From: Rhyzopertha dominica
Taxonomy: Eukaryota > Arthropoda > Insecta > Coleoptera > Bostrichidae
DNA: 64,000 nucleotides
Assembly: GCA_025024175.1 (NCBI GenBank)
Contig: QCXZ01000042.1
Location: 8,263,501-8,327,500 of the forward strand
Direction: 5' to 3'
Each line of letters begins with the position of its first letter. The first letter of the stretch is position 1. The notes beneath the pieces are model-generated. The model was given only the letters and a program-made list of their open reading frames with translations, was not told the origin of the DNA and ran no database searches. A program made the position numbers and the translations under genes. Below are positions 21,596-33,640 of the stretch, piece after piece.

Positions 21596-22066
21596 TCAAA
21601 ATGAGTACAATTCTCCTATACATAAAAGTCTGAAATGAAACACATTTAAACAAAGAACACATGGATGCTGTGGATTTTTATTTTTCCTTCTCTTGTATAG
21701 TAGTAATGTGAAAACGAAAATGCCAATTTTGGAAACTGCAATTATTATTGTATTAGTGATCGGAGTCGGATTGTTATTCGCAGTGCTGGCTTCTGCGCTA
21801 CTTTGGTTGTTGAAGATGTTATGTATTTGTTCGGTCATCCCAGCTATTTTAGATTCAAGCAATTGACGTATTTTCAAGAAATACCTTTGTCTTCGTTTCA
21901 TTTTGGGGTACATTCTATATATTACTAATGATGACACTGGTGATGCCAATAGGGTAACACTATATGTACCGATAAGAGTAGAGCCCTGTAGTACAGGCAA
22001 CAGTGGCAGCATGAAGTGGAAGCTTTTAATTACAAGGTCACATGTCACATAAATTATACCATGCAA
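21596..22066 (-). CDS. Unassigned 156-codon open frame
   Basis: This is the longest open frame that does not belong to a transposable element. The product has a hydrophobic stretch (residues about 15-50), a basic segment (KMKRRQRYFLKIRQ), an Asn/Ser/Thr-rich part (NNQSSAEASTANNN) and a second hydrophobic stretch followed by KRRKNK. I do not recognise a family. A membrane protein exon is conceivable, but in 64 kb of AT-rich DNA a chance frame of this size is also plausible. No splice or promoter evidence was found. Confidence 0.12.
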   Translation of the reverse strand: MHGIIYVTCDLVIKSFHFMLPLLPVLQGSTLIGTYSVTLLASPVSSLVIYRMYPKMKRRQRYFLKIRQLLESKIAGMTEQIHNIFNNQSSAEASTANNNPTPITNTIIIAVSKIGIFVFTLLLYKRRKNKNPQHPCVLCLNVFHFRLLCIGELYSF

Positions 22067-24170
22067 ACTGGTAGTGGCGGCGAGACCAACGATATCGAAA
22101 TAGAAACAGATATAACGTTAAAGGCAAATGGTGAACTAACATGTTCGACATGTCAGTAGACAAGTGCAATGATAGTTTAAAAGCCTATAATCCCCAGAAA
22201 TTATAATCGAATGAGTTACTTTAATTAGAGATACAATAATTGTCAATTTAAGCGTTATTTGACTCCAATTCCTTATACAAAATTGTTAGTTTTAACTTCA
22301 ATATGCGATTAAAATTTATAATTATATCATACGCACATGGGTTTGCAAGTACATGAGTTTCTTAAACAATGCAACGCGCTAAGATTAAGGGTGTAGGTAC
22401 CGTTTTTACAGCCTATCCACAATTTTTTTTTGTTATTTATTGAGTCTTCACTGTATTGTTCTGACACTGCACTTNATATCCACCGTTCATATACTAGTAT
22501 AATAAGATTAGTTCCGGTAAACTGTTTCGGAATATTTTCAAATTGATTGAGTTCTTGTGCATCTGTAATTTTCGCTAACATGAAATACCTACACACTCCA
22601 AGAAGACTTTTGATCNCTATCTGCCAAGTAATTTTCTGCTTCAATCACGCTCGGTGGTGTGGTAGGTTATCTCATTTCGTTTTTGGAATCCATAGTTTTT
22701 GATTTTCAATAACTTTCACTTTTAAAAGTTTTAAGTTTAATTAAATTCAAAACGGACTGTCAATGTTTAATGTCTAAATATAGCACTTTGAGATTGCTTT
22801 CATCCACACTTTAGCAGATTTCGGAATCATCCTGATCAAAAAGATATTATTAATAATTAATACCTGACAAACGCTTGAAGAAACGTGCAACATTTTCCAT
22901 TATGATCGTTAACATCTGCACAAACCATTATAAACAAAAGAAGAAAAGATTACTTTAAATCATACTTTTTCTACGTGCAAAGGTTAAAATTACTTGATTT
23001 ATCATGACTTCAGAGCTTTGAACTTCTATTTTTAGGCAGCAGCAACTGGAGCGCAAAGAATGTGTGTCCATCAAAAGAACTAAGTCACAATTTCAATTAA
23101 TAATTCGTCCTTTACCACACGAAACACACTTTTTGTTTGGCATTAGCGACGAATACTTTGGTCACGGATGCAACGCCGCTTCTCGCTCTACTTGTCTTCG
23201 TATTGGACGTTTGGAGTCGTTAAAGAGGACATCGATGGACTGGCGATGGCAAATTAAGTAGTAATTGTGTAGTAGTTATGTTTGTTGCAGTTATTTTGGC
23301 ACAGATCTTTTATTACAGTTGAATTTTTGTTAGGAAACTCGGTACATACTTAAAATTCAATACTTTTGGTTTCTGAAAGACTACGACAGATATCTGACTT
23401 AAACTGAACCAGAGAAAATTGTTATGTAGTTACAGTTTTACATAATTTAACATTAGAGTCCTAAAACGTGCACTGCCAGTTTGAATTTAATTAAACTCGG
23501 TCTGTTGCTAGGCACATAATGGTTGGCCTTTTTTGTATCGTATTTATATATGAAATTAGCTCCTAGAACAGGTATTTCAGTTATTTCTTGCTAATTAGCA
23601 AATGAATAAATATTAATGTTAATCTGGTGAACCGTTATCGGAGAAACCGATACTTAGGTCGAATCACATTTTCCTATATATGCACAAGTGCGTTATATTT
23701 GGTCAACAGGAAATCAAGGTTATTCTGAAATAGTTATATCAATAATTATGCCTACAGATAGGCATAACGTACGACTAATAGTTAAGTGGTTCAGATGGAA
23801 ACCTGAAGTAGAAAAGATTGAAATATGAGCTTTTTACTAGGTACTTACAAGAGGAAAGTAATGATATGTCACTTATGTTAATAACTCCTTTGAAACATTC
23901 TTAACATAAGTATAGCAGAAAAAATACGAGTGTCGGTTTTAAGAGCATAAAACTGTTCGAACAAGAATTTTGCAGTAAATGGTGTTATGCTCTAAAAAAT
24001 ATTAATCGTAATGAAGTAAAAGTATGCACCAAGGTTTATGAGAAATAATCGTTTCTTAGGAAAGTTAGCTGTCAATTAGATCGAAAGAATTACCCTGATA
24101 TAGATACTTGTAGGTGTCTCAGTATACGGTTGTACAGAAGTCGAAAATAGGAAACTGAAACTGAAAAAAC
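22067..24170. other. AT-rich non-coding stretch
   Basis: Ambiguous bases lie at 22475 and 22616. A 105-codon minus frame (22327-22644) spans both Ns and has no recognisable motif. Nothing else can be supported. Confidence 0.4.
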
Positions 24171-24181
24171 ATGCATTGGTA

Positions 24182-24784
24182 TAGTACACCAAACGAAAAT
24201 TTGTTTTTATTGCTTTGCCCTCGCAATGGCCCATCATAATATCCAAAAGTGGTTCAAAGAGGACTTTTTAACAAATCTAGCACCTAATGGAGTAATTGTT
24301 TTAGACAATTCCAGTTATCACTGGGTATTGAGAAATAAAATACCCAGCACTGCTTCAAAATAGGGGAAATCATGGAATTTTTGTATGAACAAACATTTTC
24401 TGAAGAGTCTTATATAAAAAAGGAACTCTTTGAAATTGTAAGAATATTTAATTTTAAGAAAAAAGAATATAATCGACGATATTTCAATGGAAACCGGATA
24501 TGCAATCTTGAAAACACCTAAATACCATTCGATAGAAATGGCCTAGCGAACATTAAAACGCAATCTCCAGGTGATAGTGTTAGTGATGATGAAATGGAAG
24601 ACAACGCAGATTACAATTACTTCTTAACTATTTATTTTAAAGTTGACAATTTTTTCACTTTTAATATATTTAATAATAAACGGTTTCTATTTTAATTACA
24701 CCAATGACCTCTTTGTATATATGTGTAGTATTAACTATTAAATACGCTAAGGGCAATAAAATCGAGTGTTTGTTTGGTGTACTA
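24182..24784 (+). mobile_element. Internally deleted Tc1-like DNA transposon with TIRs
   Basis: This 603-bp element is flanked by TA duplications (24180-24181 and 24785-24786). The left end TAGTACACCAAAC (24182-24194) is the exact inverse of the right end (24772-24784). The inverted repeat continues imperfectly inward to TTTTTATTGC (left) and GGCAATAAAA (right). Directly inside the left repeat the reading frame starts in the middle of the transposase, so the N-terminal half (helix-turn-helix and first Asp) was deleted. Non-autonomous by structure. Confidence 0.85.
24230..24640 (+). pseudogene. Tc1-like DDE transposase, C-terminal half
   Basis: IQKWFKEDFLTNLAPNGVIVLDNSSYHW matches the segment of DDE superfamily (DDE_3) transposases around the second catalytic Asp (VxMDNAxYH). 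After a frameshift near 24358, IGEIMEFLYEQTFSEESYIKKELFEIV corresponds to the following helix-rich linker. GYAILKTPKYHSIEMA then retains the PxYHxxxNPIE region with the LNP part deleted but the acidic E kept. Several stops follow. It is inactive. Confidence 0.75.
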
Positions 24785-24899
24785 TATGCACTTTTAATAT
24801 CGCCATGTATGCAGCATTGAATATGCTGCAATTTCTTACGAAATCAGAAAATGTCCGTTTTCCCTTTTAGAAAGTATAATTGTCCTACCAATGCATTTT

Positions 24900-25330
24900 T
24901 CGTTTAAACTTGTAAATTTCACGATTGTCTCGCAAACCGAAATGGGCAACCGGCCGCTCGGCCGATCAAGAATTTGCCCCAGAAACGGGATAGCCTGCTA
25001 TTTACTTGTCCCTTTTGTTTGCAAATTATAGTGATTCCGCAGCGACTAAAATAGGATTGTGCAACTTTCTCTCTTGCAGCGCAGCGCAGTAATATCCGCC
25101 ACGGTCTTTTTTTGCGTCATTTAATTTAATAAGGCATCTATCGAAATGTGCTAATTGATGGCAGTCTGTTACCCCGCGACCTCAAAATGGTGAGGGACCC
25201 ATTGCGGTCAAATTAATACGAATTTGAAGCCATTAGGTTTGTTTGCTGAACGGATTATGGCGGAAGTTGACACAAATTGCACGGACAGACCACACAATCG
25301 TGGCTAACGATTTCATTGATTGATGATTTC
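24900..25330. promoter_or_regulatory. Candidate cis-regulatory block
   Basis: Higher GC than the surroundings, with CAACCGGCCGCTCGGCCG near 24949 (palindrome-like GGCCGctCGGCC), TTTAATTTAATAAGG near 25120, GTGCTAATTGATGG near 25149 and CAAATTAATACG near 25208. No ORF of note. Homeodomain-type cores suggest an enhancer; unproven. Confidence 0.3.
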
Positions 25331-27539
25331 TTTCACTAAACCTGTGTAAAAAAATTGGACAAACGTATTTTGTGTTCAGCTGATAGATTTTTTTAATGTG
25401 GTTCTGTCATAGGTTTTTTACAGTACTACAGTAGTAGCCCAGTTTCACTTTTTTTCAATTTGGTAACCATCACTGTCTGCAAACATCCAATAGTTTCTTT
25501 GATGTCCAATAAGAATGGTGTTTGTTAATATGCCATTTATGTCATATCAGGTAGCGATCTAGATAAGAAGGATGTTTGTGGATAAGGGGATTTTTGAGGA
25601 CTCCTTAGAGGTTCGTAATGGGTTTTGTTGCTATTGCTTGCTACACAAAAGGTACAAAATTAAACATCCAACAAGCAAATAGCTGATCTAACTGTCCTTA
25701 CTGATGAACATTTACTAACAGACTCGAGGGTGCTACTATAGTTTCAAATTTACGCTTGGCTGAGAAGATACATCTTTAGTGTGCGTCGATCAACTTTTGC
25801 AGACCACATGAACTTCACTTTAAAAATTAAGTTACGTTTAGTATTCCAATAAGGTTATACTTATCTGCTATTATTAAATATTTCTAAAATGGTCTGCAGG
25901 GTCAGACAATGTGCAGGGAGGTATTGTGTTAGTCAGGGAACGATTGATTGTCGAAACAATAACTCTAAGCTGTAAATTCTTAAAATAGTATAGAAGCAGT
26001 GTAAGTGGGTATATCGAATGTATTTGAGCAGTGACAATCTGAGATGTGGTAGCTAACAGAATTTAGTAGTTATCAGTTCAGTTCAGCGACTATTACATCA
26101 TGGAGAAGATATTGTTGGATTGACACAGTAATGATTAAGTAAGATGTAATCGTTCCTTTTGGCTTAAAGCAACTCTGAAAAGATCTTTAGTAGAATCCAT
26201 GAAAATTTGGGTAAGCATGTTAGGATAAGTAATATGTTCATAATTAACGTGTTATTTTACTATTAGGAACGAAAATTAAAAAAGTTATAAAATATAAATA
26301 TAAAATATAAATACATATAAAATATAGTCACCGCTGTTGCAATTTTAAAAACGAATCTCCACACTACTCAGCAGTATTCTAATTTAAAGCGATCAAATGA
26401 AAAGTACAAGATGAAAATGGCTTGAATTGCAGCGAATTGTTGAAAATAAATCAAAAGATCTTAACAGCTTTTGCCGAAATATGTTAAATGTGTCCATTAT
26501 AATACCTAATCTCTACTTTATTTCACGCTTCATATAGCCTCACCTTCTAATCAACAGCCGTATTAAATATTTGTTAATTTTTACAGAAAGTAACTAAGTA
26601 ACATTTATTTCCGTTGATTTTATAAACATGGTTCATAAAACAGCAAACTTTAAAACAATATTGGCCCTAAATTGGAGCCCTAAGGGAAGTCACTTAGTAC
26701 TTAGAAGTACGAACTGTAATCTCAACAGAATGTTCGTAGCAAAGGTACAAATATCGAATCAAATATTATATAAAACTACTTTACACAACTTAGGACAGTG
26801 CTATTGACTTTTCAAAACTACGATGAGCATCGCCGAATCCATCACATTTTATTTTAATATCGGCACTCACTGATAGAAACCTTGTAAAGTATGTTCGAAG
26901 AGCCGCAGGTCACCACAGTCGCTATTTGTCACAAGCCTCATAATCATTTGAGAACATGGAACCGAGCTGGCAAGTGAAGGCAACGCCAATATCCTGGAAA
27001 GGGTTAAATTCCAATTCATTTTCAGAATTAAGGATAAATTCTCTATACTCAAGTTTTTTCTAGCTAGGTACACAGGCAGATACCATGTTTTATAGGATTT
27101 CCACATTCTCTTTCATCTCATTTATAATGGATTTAGTAATCCATGTGGGATGGATATGCAGAACATTGCTATAGAAATCAAATACAGAAGAACTAAATAG
27201 TTAACCACTTATTCAAATGAAAATTTAGCAGATATGGTAAAAGTAAAGATGCTGCAGGGTTATAACGAACAGTAAGCACTTTAGAGGCTTAAAGAAGTAC
27301 ACAAACTTTCAGTGCTAATAAACTGAAGTGTCGTGATGTTCAATGTTGTGGTTGCCTTATTTATACGGCGCCTGCAACTAATAACACCACATACAGTACT
27401 GACGCCATGCAGGTAAGAAGAGTTACGAGACCGTACCCTTAGCTTCAAGGCCCGAAAAGAGACATTTAGAACATCGCATCCTTTCCTAGAAGGATAATTA
27501 ACACTGTCATCGGCTTGACGTTAAACATCAAATTAGATC
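25331..27539. other. AT-rich non-coding stretch
   Basis: A run of ATAAAATATAAAT words (26284-26325) is low-complexity sequence. Otherwise I see nothing. Confidence 0.45.
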
Positions 27540-28080
27540 ACTTCTGTGTATACTAACAACTTGTCTGGTTTGCCGACACAGCGCAAATATGCTTCCAGTT
27601 ATTTAAGGAACTCATTCCAATCTGGGGGACTTGTCTTATTATTGATTTAAACAGTCTGCCGCATACACGACTTATGAATTATTCATTGCAGACTGGCGCA
27701 CACGGTTAATAAGCGAAAGAGGCAGAATCCTTTAGAAGTTTGCACCAAACGAGATAAAATAAAAAATCAACGGCAAAAAGGCGATGTCCCAAAATTGCTG
27801 TGGATGCTAGAAATCGACTCTATTGTAGGTAATAAGGGAGATAAAGCATGCTAATTAATGTATGCATGTCGTAATTCCACCTGTCAGTCTTAACCATGGG
27901 ATATTTTCTTTGAGGAATTAGGAATAGCTTCATAATCGCATTACTTGCGCAGCTTGAATTATTTCGGCTTTCGCAGTGAATACACGAACATTTCCGATTA
28001 AAAACCGATCGACAAGAATTTTTTCCATCACTTTTATTTAACCCGTCTAGCTACTCGTCCAAATAACAACTATAATTTAC
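27540..28080. promoter_or_regulatory. Candidate cis-regulatory block
   Basis: Balanced composition with GCTAATTAATGTATGCATG near 27849, ATAATCGCATTAC near 27931, CACCTGTCAG near 27880 and TTTAAACAG near 27645. The TAATTA core next to a GCATGC-like word resembles insect developmental enhancers. Inference only. Confidence 0.25.
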
Positions 28081-29898
28081 TGAGTAATAAAAATCAATTA
28101 GACACGCAATACGTTTTTATCTGACCTTATTTGTTGGATATTAAATTGTACGTATAATTTCATTATACTTTCCATTACTATAATCCAAAGGATATTAGCG
28201 TGAACTTCACACCTGTGCTTAGAGACCATTAGCAGACTTTCTTTCCCGATATGGCGTGTTTTTCAGATCACACGGTGAAAATGTTGTTTGGCCATGTCAT
28301 TACTGAGGCGTTTGCTGCAGCCAGTTCTGTTACGTAAAATAGGTGTGGGAAAACTCATTTCCGAAACAGTTTTACAACCCTAGGGAAATTTATACTACCT
28401 TGTAACCCACAAGTTAGAACCGTTAGAACATTCAAACATTGCTGCGGGGTTCACATCGCTACGAAAAGAGAGAGTAGGATAACCATAAAATCTACTGAAA
28501 ACTCATTCACAAGCGTTTCGGAAAGGATGGTAAGGATATTTTCTAGATTACATCTTCGTAGCGAAGCTGCCATAGGCAATGTTACCCGGTGCAGAAATGA
28601 CAGCGACACACAATTCCAATAGCTGCCGCCAGCCAACAACATCCTTTTATTCGTTTTCCAATAATGCGACACTATATACTTGTCGCACGTCTTTATCGCA
28701 TATGTCAAGAGAGCTTTGCAAGTGTATAATTTGCAGGAGTCAAACAGGTGTCATTTAAACATTATTGTGCAAGGTTCTATTCATCATCATGGTTACGATG
28801 TATAAAGTGAGATCTCTTGAACTGAAAATAAAGGAAGTGGTAGGTGTTTAGTTGCTATATTCTATATATTGTGCTGCATACTAACAAGTGTCCAATATCC
28901 GTCGGTTACAAGTCTTAACTTTTATCAGTTAATGCATTTTCTGATGTAATTGATTTGGCAAGCATGCGTAGCTAAAGTTCAAATAATTTAACTGGATCTG
29001 CAAGCAGAACAATTCGATTGTCTTTGTAATGTTTCGTACTGCTACTGAATACTGTAAGTGGGTTAATTTGTTTCTTTTTGGATCCTAGGAATACAAATTC
29101 GCAAAGGCAGGATCGCAAAAACTCTGAAATGAAATCATACTTCAGATATGACAGAAAATGATGCCGCCTGAGAACAAAGGTAGAAGAAAAATTAAATTTT
29201 CATGCTTTTTCACAGATATTTTAGTTATAGTACTACACAATATGGATACTTGAAGAGGAATGTAAAAATTTCAATCAATGAGTGCACCTTTGAAACCATT
29301 CAACATAAGTAGTTTGGTTGAAGGTTGGAGTTTGTAATCACGAAAATTACATAAATGTAAACAAACTATATGAAACTTTTGGACAAAATTTATTTTCAAA
29401 CATTTGCGGAGTGTGATTTTTACCCCTAATTCCTCAAGAAAGTAAAGAACAACCTTTCTGAATTTTAGAAAGCTTTACACAGATTATGCCTTTTCGAGAA
29501 ATATCGAAATCGATAATAATTATTTCAACTTAAACAAAAATATGTTTGAAACATGTGTGGTTGTAGATGATTCGTTCGTAAACATATGTCAATTGAATGC
29601 CAGTAAGGTGAATTTAAAAGTAAAATTAAAAAACATAAAAGCGTAACTACTAATTTAAAAAACCATATTTCTCATTTTTGGACTCCAATTTGGAAAATGC
29701 AGAGGAAATTGAAAGTTTCAGCAATCGTGATGAAGAAGGTAAATAAATCTGACCAAGATTCTGATGTTAAAGATTCATCCTTTTTTTTGGAAACGGTGCA
29801 GATTTGTGTTTATTTTATACATGCAGGTTAGTTTGCTTCTGTATGAATGCAAGTAAAGTAAATGTGGAATAATAATACTGAAATAATTGAATAACTGA
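28081..29898. other. AT-rich non-coding stretch
   Basis: No gene or element identified. An 85-codon minus frame at 28451-28708 is featureless. Confidence 0.4.
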
Positions 29899-30004
29899 CA
29901 GAATGTTTTCTTCAGTTCCTTTAATAAAAGTGAAACAGATCTGTCTGTAGTAGGTTGCGGTGTAAACATCATAGACCATAGCATAGAGGTATCTGAGCTA
30001 AATC
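29899..30004 (+). ncRNA. Degenerate hammerhead copy 3 (3' half)
   Basis: From GAAA at 29932 onward this aligns without gaps to the ribozyme at 1405-1447: 32 of 43 positions by hand count. Stem III is ACAG (29935-29938), loop AU, CUGU (29941-29944), and the cleavage-site C is 29945. Relative to copy 1 the second pair changes U-A to C-G and pairing is kept. A stem II-like CUUU-AAUA-AAAG precedes GAA. The 5' core box is not recognisable (about UUCAGUU where CUGAUGA is expected) and the 5' strand of stem I is lost, so it should be inactive. Confidence 0.5.
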
Positions 30005-30479
30005 AAATGAAATGAATGAAGAGTCATGCTAGATTCGGGACTATTACACTACCCGTGTTTAGATTAGATGGTTAGAAACAGATTACAATGATAATTTGCT
30101 TATGTAAATTACTTTTGATATAGCATAAATAATAACAATTAATTTTTTATTTTATTTGATCTTATATCATACTTTTAGCCAACAAATTTAAGGGCAGTGA
30201 AGTCAAACAGCGATGTTTAGATTTTACAGAAGATGGAAAATGAATTATTACGTTCTGGGGGCATTTCCGAAAGTATACAGAACATCAATGTGAAAATTTA
30301 TCTTGTTATAAACAGTGTCTGTAAATAGCACTAGGGGAAAGATAACAGAATTTGCCGCAAAACAACTGAAGGAACGAAAGTTGAATTCAAACTACAAATA
30401 ATACTAAACGAGCGTAAATGCCAAAATTTAATAAGAACCACAAAATACATGTCGCTACACAACATTCTAATCATGTAAA
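30005..30479. other. AT-rich non-coding stretch
   Basis: Nothing recognisable. Confidence 0.4.
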
Positions 30480-30770
30480 CACTTTGCTAACGCGCTTTCC
30501 ATAAACAAATTCTTCGATTAGTTCTGCCCGATTTCTCCTTGCGGAAACCGATTCCAATCGAACGCATCGAAGTTGCCGGAGGCATGAGAAGAATAAGCCA
30601 GAGCAAAGTTCAGAACAGGTGCAGTGGTCAGTCAGGATCAGATTAGCTTATCTCGCTTCAGATTTAAACGCATGTGAGTTAGTGCGTTGCGCCTTGAACG
30701 CTCGAGGGCCGGTTTGCCCAAATATAGGTCGGTCAAAAATGCAGCTGATGCGCTGTTGCCATGTGAGAAA
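30480..30770. promoter_or_regulatory. Balanced-composition block
   Basis: CG-containing, non-repetitive sequence with no ORF, including AACGCTCGAGGGCCGG near 30697 and two AGCTTATC/GCTGATGCG-type words. Listed only because its composition contrasts with the flanks. Confidence 0.2.
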
Positions 30771-33229
30771 AGGGAGCTTTCGATGGGAATTTTTGTAAGA
30801 ACACTATGATGTGTGTTTCGTTCAGAGATTTTGTTTTTCCCGTGTGGAATACGTTAGCAGCTATAAAAGAGTTTATCAAAGGAATTAAACAAGGACTTGC
30901 TCAAAAAAGAGTTATATTTGCAGTGGTTGATGCGTATCCTTCTATTAATGTCAGAAAGATGCTGGTAGCTTATAATTTCGTCATTGGTTATTAATGGATC
31001 GACAATTTTGTCGACTAATTATGTTTTTAATACCAGAAATAATATTATTAACATATAGTAATCCTCATTTTTGGACCATTCATAATAAGAACGTCTGACG
31101 GGTGCCCATGGTTTACATTTCTTTTGAAACTTAACTTTTAATGCTACTGGTTGAAATCTCACTACAATTAAGTCAGGAAAACTGGACACAACATGATAGT
31201 ATTCTTCCTTGCTTTGCTAAGTAAATAATAGGCTGTTGCATCCTATTATCTACTTCTGGGACGGCTATAGGGGCTTGCTATACAAAAAAATGTAGAAATA
31301 AAGCACTTCTAGTTAGTGCAATAATTATTGTGGGTGCTACAGAAAACAATCGTTTTGATCGACAGGGGTGGAGAAGAACATTTTGATTAATTATTACATT
31401 AAAACAATGAATGCTTTCTTACAGATATTCTCCACGGATAAAAGACATCATACTACATAAATAAGTGAGTAAAGTTTGTTTGAGATTTCTAGTTGCCACA
31501 GCTAATGTAATCTCAATAAATTAATGTGATGGGATGAAATTCTTGACTCACAGGTAGACGATAAATAATTTTGCGTTACTTACTAGCTTCATGATCAGTA
31601 ATAGCCTTACATTTGCTTCTCAAATAACAGTTTAAAAGTTTGAAGAAGCTGTTCTACTTTTATTATGAAGGGGCAGATATTACGACGCTACTGTTAATAA
31701 TCTAACAGCAAAGACTTCAAAAATGCCAATGTGGCAGCACTGGACTTCGTTTGCCGGACAATGGCATCTCTCGTGGGCGTTCTTGGTACTCCAGCTTACA
31801 AAGATACTTTATTGCTTCGTTGCGAAATAAGGTCAAAATGTAATTTACAGTCGGGATATGCCGTGTAAGGAAGTCGCTGCATAAAATCCCGTTTCATATG
31901 GCAAATCCGAAGACAAAAAGCATGCATTCCTGAGCGGGATTCCAGATTTTTTTTTGCTGCTTGATGCAGATTGCGCTGACCCGAAATGTGACCCCGCAGA
32001 CAAAACGATATAGATCACGATGTGTATTTATGGTGACCACTCCATCGTATTACAGCTAAATCAGTTAGTAATAACAAAAGTAACCGCTTTAGTTACTGAC
32101 TCACATGAATAAGTAATACCTTTTCTATTTAAAATTTTTGATAAAGATCGATCAGATTTTCAGCTGACTTTTGACGTGGATACGTCTTACACCGCACTTT
32201 GAGGATCATTCTTGTGAAAATCGTTAGTGAACATCTAGAGATAGCTTTACGAATTACGACGTACATTGGTACGATCGCAAAGTACAGAGACCTACATTGC
32301 CAATGGGCCCAATGAGCATTTCAGCCCAATGGAGAAGGGCGGCGAAAAAAGAGGCAGTGTAATAGAATTACTTCTGCTATGTATTCAATCTTACTGATGT
32401 ATCATAGATAGAGCTTCCAGGAAATTTTTGTTATCGAATATTTTAATTTTCTTTCCATTTAACAAAATAAGTGAAAATTTTTGCTTTGTGGCTGACTGCA
32501 ATTGTACTTCTAGAAGCTCGTTTGGTGTATCATTACGCTTAAAGCGGGGAGCAGATGTAGATTTTTGTTAGCATTGCATACTAAAGTTACACAAGTGTTT
32601 ATTTTCTATGTGAGTTAGTATATCTGAATCGTAATGGATTCTTTATAGTTGAGAAATTGATTCCAAAGGCTTTTAGCGCTTTTTCTTACGTATGTAAACA
32701 GTAAACGGTGTTAATACTGTAATACTTAAATACTCCCCAAAATACTTGTACCTGATACAGATCTTGCCACAATGACCGTCTTTACTTTAAACAACAGACT
32801 CGAACTCCACATTACAACAAGAAAAAAAGCGTTGTATTCTTTGTAAGACGTACCGCTGGCTTCAGGTTAGCGATGATATAATCAGCAAACTGCCTATAAA
32901 TCCACTACTACAGCCTATTAAAGCCAAAACGAGTAAAAACGAGATTAGCTGATGCCACTTCGTATAACGACTTAATATAGGAATAAAATTTTGCACGAGA
33001 CGGATTATTTACGGTCAATTAAAAGAGTTTTTTCGCATTTGTTAACGAACTGCTCGCAGGAACTCTGTAGTTTATGTAAGATGAGCATTTTCTTGATTAA
33101 TTACAATCCAGGCATGATGCACATGATTACAGCATCCAAGACCCATATACCGTACGTCAGTATTACTGGCCGACGCGGCCACGTAACCATCCATTCATGA
33201 CCGCAGCAATTAGTAACAAGCATTTATAG
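30771..33229. other. AT-rich non-coding stretch
   Basis: A somewhat GC-balanced segment lies near 31730-32060. No gene or repeat can be supported. Confidence 0.4.
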
Positions 33230-33640
33230 ACTTACGTTTTATCCTTTTTGATTTCCTTGTTTATCAGCCCATCTTAGAAACCTGAAAATAATATAATAAC
33301 AGATCAGCTAGCCATGACTAATGCATTATAAATATGCCTATCCACGAATGAAAAAGCACGGGAGTATAATTAAAGCGAGCGAGTATGCTTTTCATGAAGT
33401 TTCTAATTTATCGCGCTAACATGTGTTTTTGTCGTTGGAAACCGATGGACCAGATGCTGAGCCTGACGAGAGGGAGTTAAAACGACAACATCGATTCAAG
33501 TCAGGCGGAATATATTTATAATAGTTCGTCGTTTGGGCCTCGGGCGTCGAGAGAAAGTCGGGATGGACAGTGGTTCCAATAATAGTACCCGTGCAGCGGC
33601 GTGTTTAGATTAAAATATAATTAAGTTGGACGCACGCTGT
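33230..33640. promoter_or_regulatory. Candidate cis-regulatory block
   Basis: Contains ATGCATTATAAATATGC near 33321, TATAATTAAAGCGAGCGAG near 33365, TTTATCGCGC near 33407 and AATATAATTAAG near 33615 in balanced sequence (GCGTCGAGAGAAAGTCGGG). No coding signature. Possible enhancer by composition and AT-core content. Confidence 0.25.
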
